A DNA stretch of 64,000 bases, taken from the NCBI RefSeq assembly GCF_014356525.2, contig NC_052518.1:4506162-4570161 (forward strand). The letters are read 5' to 3'. A program made the translations under genes and the position numbers. Source of the DNA: Nilaparvata lugens. Its lineage: Eukaryota > Arthropoda > Insecta > Hemiptera > Delphacidae. This document shows, in pieces, positions 55,881 through 64,000 of the stretch (positions are counted from its first letter, which is position 1; the number at the start of each line of letters is the position of its first letter). Under the pieces are notes generated by a model that ran no database searches, had not been told where the DNA came from, and saw only the letters and a program-made list of their open reading frames with translations.

Positions 55881-56450
55881 CACGATCGGGATTCTTGCTG
55901 GGTTGAGAAAAACAGAATTTTCCGTGCTTAGTAGTGTCTCGTGAGTTCTATCCGATAAAAAAATTCCTGAAAACAAGAATGTAAGCCCTTTCCGCTTGAG
56001 TGAGCATTAGTCAAGAGTATTCTGTTGGCAATCTGCGGGTTTACTACGTGACTCAAGAATCCAGTTATTGTTAACTGGCTTGCAGTTTTTAATTAGACTT
56101 GATTAAATATTTGAAACATTCATTCCATTTTTAACGAATTATACAGAACACAATTGCAAGTTTGAGATGTTCAGGTTTATTAGTTATAAGAACTGCCGAG
56201 TGCTGAATAACTCGTCATAGTAATTTGATTAGTATTGCCGATTCTCATATGAAAAGCTAAAAACTCTAGAGTCTGTTAACTTTCAATCCAATTAACTGAG
56301 TTTAGTGTTTAGAAGTTTGTGTTACTTCCATGGTTCCAAATTTGTTTAAATTCAAATTTATTTATCCTCAATGATGATTACAAAGTTTAAAGCATGAAGT
56401 ATAAATATCACTTAATAGTTATATATACAGTAGGTATTATAATTAGTTAG
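55881..56450. other. No gene seen
   Basis: AT-rich, with no paired repeats or coding signal. Confidence 0.45.
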
Positions 56451-56455
56451 TAATC

Positions 56456-56785
56456 ATATAATATATAAGGAGGGTCCCTGCAAGGTAGAAAAAAAACCTG
56501 TGCGCAGAGGCCAAATGTTGAAGATTTTTACATAAATGATTAGCAAAAAGATTCTTAGATTGGAGATATACTCGAAGATTTCCTTCCATAATATAACAAT
56601 ATAAAACTTAAATATTTGATATAATATATAAGGAGGGTCCCTGCAAGGTAGAAAAAAAACCTGTGCGCAGAGGCCGAGTGTTGAAAATTTTTACATAAAT
56701 GTTTAGCAAAAAGATTCTTAGATTGGAGATATACTCGAAGATTTCCTTCCATAATATAACAATATAAAACTCAAATATTTGATAT
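56456..56785 (+). repeat. 163-bp tandem duplication, recent
   Basis: 'aggagggtccctgcaaggta' at 56468 recurs at 56631; the two units differ at only a few sites. Matching minus-strand frames in both are a consequence. Confidence 0.9.
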
Positions 56786-56859
56786 AGTAGTAGATTTGAT
56801 ATATTTTATATTTGATATATGGTATATTTGATATAATTTTGGAGTACGAAAGAAGATAT

Positions 56860-57490
56860 GAGGTCGTGCAGAAGAAGAACACTTGATGAAAGCATGAAGA
56901 TACAATCAATGGGAATAGAAAACGATGAGTGCTGAGCTCAGTTGAAAAGAGACATGATAATATTTAAATAGCTTAATATTATATCGTTACAAGTGATAAT
57001 ATTGAGTGAAATATTTATAATTAATTCATAAATTTAAGCTATCTTAACTCTAAATTTATAGTTTCTATGTTTATTTTGGACTAAAATTGTACAAGTGAAA
57101 ATCTAACCCCATCTTGGACTGTGTCATCACCTACAAATTTGGAAGAAAAATAAGACAAGGACTTCCTTATCATTTTATCTGCCATTGCTATTACATTAGT
57201 GTCATTTGTATCATAAAAAATAAAATTAATCAGAAAAACCTTTAATTTGAAAAAACTTTCCCTGAACAGTTGTCTTGCAATTTAATCACTATTAAAATTC
57301 AACAGATTGAACTTCAACTTGATTTCTGGGAAATTATATGGAGGACTGCCATGTTTGTTTGTCATGACTGTATGTTTCATACTGATGAGTATTGATATTA
57401 GGTAACCAAACCTAAGTCAAACGAATTAATTCTTCAAACAATCATTTTTCTATACTAATGTCTGATTAGTTTCAATTGACTACTAACTCG
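56860..57490. other. No gene seen
   Basis: AT-rich; 'tttgatata' short repeats precede it at 56780-56840. Confidence 0.45.
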
Positions 57491-57494
57491 AAAA

Positions 57495-58388
57495 ATTATT
57501 TCTATACCTAATAACCATGGCAGTATTACTGTTTTTTTTTTTAGCTTAAAAAATATAGAAATCCTCATTTCTACTGTTGGATTATTTCATATAGTTGTTG
57601 AAATGAGAGCAAGTCAAAATCGACAATTTTTCAGTAATTAAGTCAACTATAGTGAACCTCACGAAAATAGTCCGATGGAACAGATGAGTGCAACGTTGCA
57701 AAGTAATAGTTGATCATCGTTGTTCACAGCTGATTATAAGTGAGAATTAATCAATAATTACATAATACACCTGGCGAATTGGCAACGTCCTTTGGATTTA
57801 TGAGAAGGGACTCGTCAATTGTTCCAATCTCCATCGGACTATTTTCTTGCTGTTGACTATAGTAAACTCACTCTATGATAATACCGTGATCAGTCGGTAA
57901 AATAATGATTCCAACTGTTGGAATATATTTAATACTATTTCTAAATGAGTTGATGTTTATCGATCAGGTGGAGTTTTTCATTGAACATCAACTCCATCTT
58001 TCAGCTGATGATTTGAATTATGACTTCAATTGATGGAGATCGAAAACCATAGACGTTGCCAATTCGTCAATTAGTCAGGTGTATCATGCAAAATCGATTA
58101 ATTTTCACTTTTTATCAGCTGTGGACAACGTTGCTCAACTATTTTTCACTCATCTGTTTCAATTTTCATCGGACTATCTTCGTGCGGCTGACTATAATGT
58201 ACTAAATAACTGAACAATTGTCGATGTTGACTTACTCTCATTTTCAACAACTATAAGCAATGATCCAACAGTAGAAACAACGATATCTGTCTGTTTTGTT
58301 TTGTTTAAAGCTAAAAAAATGGAGAAACAGTAATACATTACTTGTAAAACTGCTACAGATACAGTTAGTAGGTATAGAAATAGTTGCT
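57495..58388. repeat. Long inverted repeat, ~300-bp arms, 250-bp spacer
   Basis: Left arm about 57495-57797 and right arm about 58047-58388. They share 'ctactgttgga', 'gttgttgaaa', 'atagtccgatg', 'cacagctgat' and 'gaattggcaacgtc'. The spacer holds a direct copy of the 'catcggactattttc' segment, so the structure grew in steps. Non-coding. Confidence 0.75.
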
Positions 58389-58449
58389 GAGGTAGTATGA
58401 TAGTATTACTGTCTTACTATATTGTTATACTGTATTGTTTATTGTTATA

Positions 58450-58926
58450 CTGTAATAGTGTTTTTGTCAGTCATTCGATTTCACCTGTTTTACATCAATG
58501 AAATCAAGCCGGTAAAAAGCTGATTGTAGAACAAATAGACATAAATGATTCTCATTACGACATACTATACTGTAATAAAATCATATGTTTTCTTTACAGT
58601 CGAGAATGCTTTAAGTTCCGAATTTGGAACAAAAAAACTGGTACTAAGACCGCATTTTAGCACTCCAGGTGGAAGTTTTGTCAACTACAATCAACTTGTA
58701 AACTAGGTTATGTTTATAGAATGCATGTAGTAATGTCAGCACAAGCAGGTAATGTTTGCTGTTTCTCAATTATTCTTTTCTGAATATTATGACAAAAAAA
58801 GTGTAAGTTACTTGGACGTGAATGTCTTTTGCAGTCCTCGAATAAAATTCTAGTCTCGGCTAAAGCCTCGACTAGAAACATCATTCTCGCCTGCAAAACG
58901 GCCCTTCCTGTCCTTGTGACTTAAGA
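58450..58926 (+). mobile_element. Family G element, right part
   Basis: Body landmarks 'ctccaggtggaagttttgtc' and 'ttgtaaactaggtt' as at 30246-30695. The hairpin TCTAGTCTCGGC...ACTAGA is at 58849-58876, and the inverted terminus ends 'ccttgtgacttaagata'. Together with the 30.2-kb copy it shows both termini of the family. Confidence 0.7.
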
Positions 58927-58929
58927 TAC

Positions 58930-59590
58930 TATACTGTGTTATTGTAGTATTGTGATACTGTAATAATGTTACTGTGATACTGTAGTATTGTGATACTGTA
59001 ATATTGTTACTGTAGTATTGTGATACTGTAAACGTGTTACTGTGTTACTGTAGTATTGTGATACTGTAATAGTGTTACTGCAGTATTGTGATACTGTGAA
59101 CGTGTTACTGCGTTACTGTATTATTGTGATACTGTAATAGTGTTACTGTGATACTGTAGTATTGTGATACTGTAATATTTCTACTGTAGTATTGTGATAC
59201 TGTAATAGTGTTACTGTAGTATTGTGATACTGTAATATTGTTACTGTAGTATTGTGATACTGTAATAGTGTTACTGTAGCATTGTGATACTGTAATAGTG
59301 TTACTGTAGTATTGTGATACTGTATCAGTGTTACTGTAGTATTGTGATACTGTAATAGTGTTACTGTAGCATTGTGATACTGTTATAGTGTTACTGTGTT
59401 ACTGTAGCATTGTGATACTGTAATAGTGTTACTGTAGTATTGTGATACTGTATCAGTGTTACTGTAGTATTGTGATACTGTAATAGTGTTACTGTAGCAT
59501 TGTGATACTGTTATATTGTTACTGTGTTACTATAGTATTGTGATACTGTAATATTGTTACTATGGTAGTGTGATAGTGTGGCATTGTAAT
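58930..59590 (+). repeat. 30-bp minisatellite, ~20 units
   Basis: Unit TTACTGTAGTATTGTGATAC plus 'tgtaatagtg', period exactly 30 in the centre (59220-59360), with shorter and longer variants ('ttactgtgttactg') at both ends. Each unit contains a GTAT/ATAC hairpin. Irregular similar units extend upstream near 58400-58455. Confidence 0.95.
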
Positions 59591-59728
59591 AGAATTATTT
59601 AGAATACAGAGGCATCGGAGTTTCGAGATAGTTGGATGAGAGTGAATATAGGATGCTATAATATTGATATTAGATGGATAGTCTGCACTGACTATTTGTC
59701 CACACCGTACCCTTTTGTGCACTCCCAG

Positions 59729-59911
59729 GAACCCTTTGTGACTATAATTACGTCATACCGACTCAAGTCTTTGCCGGATACACTTACCACGGTCAATCCA
59801 ATTAGGTCCACGTTCCAAGCAGACCAATTTCATCGACTGGTGGACAATTTAAACTCGATACGAGCACTCATTCAATTATTCAAGCGAAAGAGTAGAACTG
59901 ACAGCGACTAG
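59729..59911 (+). CDS. Candidate terminal exon of an unrecognised host gene
   Basis: A good 3' splice site (pyrimidine-rich 'cccttttgtgcactcccag') ends at 59728, and codons start in phase 0 at 59729. The 60-residue frame has normal protein composition and higher GC than its flanks: PFVTIITSYRLKSLPDTL, PIRSTFQADQFHRLVDNL, IRALIQLFKRKSRTDSD, then TAG at 59909-59911. The basic, Ser-rich end would suit a cytoplasmic tail, but I do not recognise the family. Downstream lie a (TCA)n run and AATAAA at 60140-60145, which would give a ~250-bp 3' UTR. No copy is seen elsewhere in the window, unlike the transposon pieces. An upstream ATG at 59636 would also open the frame. It could still be a chance ORF. 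Confidence 0.4.
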   Translation, partial: EPFVTIITSYRLKSLPDTLTTVNPIRSTFQADQFHRLVDNLNSIRALIQLFKRKSRTDSD

Positions 59912-59939
59912 AAAACCTCTCAATATTTACAGTGAGCTG

Positions 59940-60000
59940 ATCATTATCATCATCATCATCATTATCATCATCATCATCATCATCACCACTGCATCCATCA
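59940..60000 (+). repeat. (TCA)n microsatellite
   Basis: About 50 bp of TCA/TTA triplets, followed by 'catcatcatcatcag'. Confidence 0.95.
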
Positions 60001-60139
60001 TCATCATCAGTATTGTGCACTAGAGCAGGTCCATACATGATTCTTCCTTCTCCATTTCTCTCTGTCCTGTGCTATTCTCTTCAGCATCAAGTATTTTCCC
60101 TCCTCCCTGATATCATCCCCCCTTCATCCTCCTCCACTC

Positions 60140-60145
60140 AATAAA
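60140..60145 (+). terminator. Possible polyadenylation signal
   Basis: AATAAA 230 bp after the stop of the candidate exon at 59729-59911, in C/T-rich DNA. The hexamer alone is weak evidence in AT-rich DNA. Confidence 0.3.
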
Positions 60146-60230
60146 CCTCCCTCTCTCCCTCAATAGTTTCTGCCACAAAGAACTAAATAAGAATGATTAT
60201 TAAATAACTTTTTGTCATTAAAAATAACGA

Positions 60231-61177
60231 CTATAAGGTCCAGGTTTTAATGGCAGTGGAGAAAGATAGGACGTCGCGGGACCTCTATCTTGTCAATACC
60301 TACTATAGACGGTAGCTGATACAGGTTTATTGATGCAATATTAATTGTTAATTCTCATTGAAATCAATTATATTTTATCAAGCAAGAAGTTATATTTTTC
60401 TATCAATTCATAATGAATTTTCATAATTATATGAAATATTCTGATATAGTATATTTCGCACCTAGAGCAGAAAATGATATTTTTCCGGCTCGAAATCGGT
60501 TTTCAAGGCCGTAGGCCGAGGACTAGAAAATATTGAGAGCCGGAAAAACATTTTTGCCCGTGGTGCGAACGCTATTTTTCGCTACACACAAGAATAAACA
60601 ATATATGAGAATAGTTATTTACTAAGCACTTCCGAAAGCAGAAGTGGAAGGTGATAGCTGTAGCAAATCTGAGGTAATCTGAATATCAGGAAATTGTCCA
60701 AGTATTTCTATTTTTTATTCTGATTTGTCTAAATAACCTAAAAGATGATGTTCAATTATGTGGGAGGTTGAGTTTATACTTTTTTATTCTTTCAAATGAC
60801 AATAAGATGATATTATTATAAATGTTTTAATTATTGAATAATGAAAAGTTTTTTGATCAGCTGTTTTTTGATCACCTTTCTTAGTTCCATGTTAGCGGCT
60901 GGAAAGGGTACTCTTTCCGGCCTAGGCCGGAAAGAGACCTGTTCTAACGTCAGACGAGAGTCGTCTGCAAACAATGTCTTTCAGATCTACGTAGGGACTG
61001 GAAAACAGCTGCTTTCTGTGCAGTGTGGCGAAAATTAATTATTTATTCTTCATTGTTGAAAGACGATCTGGCAACAGAGCAAAGCGAGAAAGAGATAGCG
61101 CTATCCGCTTTGTTGAATGATAGACAAGGATAGCAATACCAATCAAACACTGCCATTATAACGTGGACCTCACTATA
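60231..61177 (+). mobile_element. Family B element, copy 3, containing family D
   Basis: Ends CTATAAGGTCCAGG and CGTGGACCTCACTATAG. Landmarks in order: 'tactatagacggtagctgat', 'atcaattatattttatcaag', guest 60448-61037, 'gacgatctggcaacagagc', 'gacaaggatagcaatacc'. Without the guest it would be about 360 bp, the size implied by the other copies. Confidence 0.8.
60448..61037 (+). mobile_element. Family D element, copy 2, inside family B
   Basis: Begins 'tagtatatttcgcacc' and ends 'gtgtggcgaaaatta'. It contains the 'ggccgtaggccgagg' hairpin (60504-60530) and the perfect 20-bp palindrome TTTCCGGCCTAGGCCGGAAA at 60914-60933. A 65-codon frame at 60841-61038 begins like a signal peptide but ends inside the terminus and is probably spurious. 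Confidence 0.7.
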
Positions 61178-62084
61178 GCAGACAATTAACATAATAGTGT
61201 TTATAAAATTGAATGATAGTACCCTTTGAAATTGATATATAAATACCCTTTGTATTCTCAATTAAAATTCTAGTTTGTAAATAAAATAAAGTAGCCCTGA
61301 ATTAAACCAAAATTTTAACAAAATAGTGATTTGATTATAAGCAATTCGTGATGGAAAACAACATTGAATAATTATTAATCAAATCAAGTTGAGCCCGGTA
61401 GTTGATAGATATTTTAAACCGTGTTGAAGTTTTTAGCAAGTATTAGGCGATATGAAAGCACGAAATATATGGTCTCATAGCAAATTGTAATGAAGAACGG
61501 ATTTGCATTGAAAAATGTTGAATACTATAACCTAGTCAAGTCCACGTTAATGTGGTAGTATTCGATTAAAATTGATAAATCATCTTTTTCTTTCTCTATA
61601 CGACTTCCATCTTCAAGTTTCTTCATTTTTACATTTTCAGATTCATTCACTCTCTCTCTCTCTTTCTCACTGTCTGTCTCTCTCTCTCAATCTTATCAAT
61701 AATCAATCTTCTTTCTCATCAATCTTATTCAATTATCTTTCTCAATTCTAGTACTCTTCTTCATCATAACTTTCTTCCACTTTTTTTATTATTATTCTTT
61801 ATTGATTTGTTACTATAATGTTCTTCCTTCTTCATCATATCTTAATATTTTTCAATTGTAATGAGGTCATAGTTTTTTGTGTTAGTTATATATTTTTCAA
61901 TTACTTTTACTGAGTTTACTTATTATTTCTCATTTTGTATATTTAGAATAATATTTTCAATTCATGATAATTATTTTGTAATTTCGCAATGTATAAATGT
62001 AATGTTATTTAATGCAATAGGTTTTCCAAGAACTGACATGTAATAAATAAATAAATGAATCAATCAATCAATCAATCTCTCTTC
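61178..62084 (+). other. No gene; (TC)n and a LINE tail
   Basis: (TC)n at about 61648-61690. 61800-62083 is a LINE-type 3' end finishing 'taataaataaataaatg' and (AATC)n. A decayed family B terminus is near 61540-61565. Confidence 0.5.
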
Positions 62085-62200
62085 TCGACAAAGAGCTCTT
62101 ACTTTTCCTCTCTCATCATTGCAATTATTTCATCTTCTTACTCCTTCTTTCTCCTTCTCCCTCCTCCTTTCTCCTTATTTCTCCTTCTTTCTTCTTCTTG
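62085..62200 (+). repeat. Direct repeat flanking a LINE end, left copy
   Basis: 'tctcttctcgacaaagagct' and the following C/T-rich ~100 bp recur at 62648-62760 at about 85% identity. A LINE 3' end lies between them. Confidence 0.65.
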
Positions 62201-62299
62201 CTCCTTCTCTCTCCTCTTCATTCTAATATCACTATCACTCATTCTAATTTCATTCATCTATTCATTCATTCATCCCATAATTCTAAGATTCAAATCAAC

Positions 62300-62647
62300 T
62301 AGTTTTTAACTAAGTATAGTTTTTTATTTGAACATTACTTCGAGTTATAATTCCCAACAGCTCTAATTCATCACAACCCGGTCGTGTGTTAATGGGAAGG
62401 ATATTTTATATCCTTCTTAGAGAACCGACAATCATTTGTTGAAACACTGCCGATTTATGAAGTTACATTACAATTGTTTCTATCGTTGTTTCAATTGCAT
62501 TTAATCTTTATTCTCATTGATTAATCATCTATACTTTGTAAAACTCGTTGAGTAATTAGCATTACCGTCATCTGATGTAAATTGGTGTATAAGCCAGTGA
62601 ATATTGTAACATACATAAAATAGAGAAATCTAATCAAATCTAATCTA
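62300..62647 (+). mobile_element. LINE 3' end with (AATCT)n-type tail
   Basis: Includes the hairpin 'gaaggatattttatatccttc' (62397-62416), 'gtaaattggtgtataagcca' and a tail 'ctaatcaaatctaatctaatc'. It is related to the minus-strand end at 41191. 5' boundary not seen. Confidence 0.55.
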
Positions 62648-62760
62648 ATCTCTTCTCGACAAAGAGCTCATACTTCTCCCTCTCTCATCGCTTGCAATTC
62701 TTTCTTCTTCTTACTCCTTCTTTCTTCTTCTTTATCCTTTTTTCTCCTCCTCTCCACTAT
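62648..62760 (+). repeat. Direct repeat flanking a LINE end, right copy
   Basis: Partner of 62085-62200, beginning immediately after the LINE tail. Confidence 0.65.
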
Positions 62761-62879
62761 TCACTATTTCCTTCTTCCTCCTTCTTTCTATTGTTAGTAG
62801 AAATGTTCATTCCGACTTTCTACTTTTCTGTTCCTCATCCTTCCTGTTTTGTGAAGATGGATTCAAAATCGAGGATCAA

Positions 62880-63395
62880 CATATAATAAAAGAGAGAATG
62901 AAATGAAATCTTGACAAACGTCACCGAGAAATACCGCTGAGAAGTTTATTGAAGTGAAAGAAGGCATGGATACCCGACTTGAAGAGGGTTTGTAAAATGC
63001 TCGAAAGGCTTGACGAAATAAGATACAGAGTGCTTCTCAGGGTGGAGTGTTAGACAAGGATAGAAAACCGCTGATTCCATTCGAGAGAAAGGAAGATGTG
63101 TTGCCTTAGCAACAGTTCCAAGCTTGTGAACACATTCATTAAATTATTGATATTGGTTGTTGGCTCGATAACGTGTCTCCGCTGCACGTGGGATGTGAGC
63201 TTATTTCAAAAGAGGTATTACTGCGAGTAAACAAATATTGTGCTCAGCTCACATCCTCAACTCGACCAGTATTCCATGAGAATTCACGCACCCTTATTCC
63301 GGTCTGCCACACAATAATTCACCATTCAATATACATCCAATACTGAAGGTGAATTATTCCTCTACCTCTAGGTTACCCAAAATAAATCCTTATCA
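62880..63395. other. No gene seen
   Basis: Mixed-composition DNA with no ORF above 60 codons. A small piece near 63147 resembles 53131. Confidence 0.4.
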
Positions 63396-63650
63396 GAGTG
63401 AAATGCAGTCATCCATAAATTTCCCAAAATCAAGTTGAAGCTTATATCATCTCTAAATTCTGTTTTGCAACTCTCACCAGCGGGCAAAAATTTTCTTTTT
63501 GCTGGTGATGCCTGAATTAATATTTCATTTCAATTTTATTTATTTTAATTATGTTTATTCATTTATATATTTAATGATATGTCATATTATAAAGATCTTG
63601 TAATATGTTTTGAATATTCTAATTGGCAATAAATCCAAATAGATACAAAC
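63396..63650 (+). mobile_element. LINE 3' end
   Basis: Hairpin CACCAGC...GCTGGTG at 63476-63510 with 'aaaaattttctttt' loop, AT-rich spacer and the end 'ttggcaataaatccaaatag'. Same layout as 34783-35041 and 39902-40012. Confidence 0.55.
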
Positions 63651-63692
63651 AATTTCTGAGTAGAGCAGTTTGATTTATGACACATCTACATA

Positions 63693-64000
63693 CAGAGTGG
63701 GTGAAAAGTCAGAGAACGGCTTAATATCTCATACACAAAAGTTTAATGACAGTGGGTGTGATTGGAGATCCTACTCAAATTGGAAAAACTACTTTACAAT
63801 GACTTTAAAAATCTGGTCCGTCATCTTGGATCCGACATTTTGAATGCAACTTTATTTTTCTAAATAGGAAGGAGGTCATGCGATACATGATTTCAATACG
63901 GAATTTCAAGAAAAAATGAATGGCGAAATCACACATCGATATCTCAGACCGTTTCGAATATATTCACATTATTAATCAATAGTATTTAAGCAGAAATGAA
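63693..64000 (+). mobile_element. Tc1/mariner-like foldback (family F), copy 3, cut by window end
   Basis: CAGAGTGGGTGAAAAGTC directly after TA, then colinear with 28377-28680. The right arm lies beyond the window. Confidence 0.75.

Noticed and set aside
60841..61038. 65-codon ORF beginning like a signal peptide
   Set aside because: Ends inside the terminus of a family D element and overlaps its palindromes; the other copies do not keep the frame.

Overview
This is eukaryotic, almost certainly insect, nuclear DNA. It is AT-rich, has no operon-like gene packing, and is packed with non-LTR retrotransposons (LINEs), hAT, PIF/Harbinger-like and Tc1/mariner-like relics, tRNA-derived SINEs, MITEs, foldback elements and microsatellites. 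The mix of repeats reminds me of hemipteran (planthopper-type) genomes. That is recognition, not proof. I see no complete host gene, rRNA gene, functional tRNA gene or CRISPR array; the window reads as intergenic or intronic DNA made of nested transposon debris.

Layout: 0-2.2 kb, diverged inverted and tandem repeats. 2.25-6.65 kb, a near full-length Jockey-type LINE with a 12-bp target-site duplication (TSD) and both ORFs broken. 6.7-9.3 kb, a minus-strand LINE RT fragment split by a mosaic TIR insertion. 9.4-12.1 kb, a plus-strand LINE RT flanked by 120-bp direct repeats. 12.4 and 22.4 kb, two copies of a dead MADF-like exon. 13.6-14.0 kb, a hAT-type MITE nested in another TIR element. 14.3-14.9 kb, a GC-richer, CAA-rich block that could be a host 5' exon. 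17.0-20.6 kb, a second LINE with an intact PHD-type ORF1 and a broken ORF2 lacking the RT core. 24.5-33.5 kb, dispersed repeats, two SINEs and a hAT transposase relic. 33.9-35.4 kb, a TIR element holding a LINE tail. 37.0-39.2 kb, a GC-rich island of palindromes and minisatellites with CRE-like octamers. 42.2-45.6 kb, a multi-layer palindrome and a long TTC tract. 47.3-49.8 kb, foldbacks, one built from a DDE transposase C-terminus. 49.9-52 kb, a possible coding exon beside two Harbinger-like MITEs. 52-55.9 kb, two more copies of the TIR element with guests. 57.5-59.6 kb, a long palindrome and a 30-bp minisatellite. 59.7-59.9 kb, the best candidate host exon. 60.2-61.2 kb, another TIR element with a guest. 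61.2-64 kb, LINE tails and an incomplete foldback.

The main theme is nesting. One TIR family (here 'family B', ends like GGTCCACGTTATAATGGCAG) occurs at least four times, and each well-preserved copy contains a different inserted element. A PIF/Harbinger-like MITE family occurs four times with 3-bp TWA target duplications. About nine long inverted repeats of 0.3-1.5 kb lie in 64 kb. Element and family letters (B, D, F, G, H, K, L) are labels I made for this window, not published names. Coordinates of decayed repeats are by eye and may be off by 10-30 bases.
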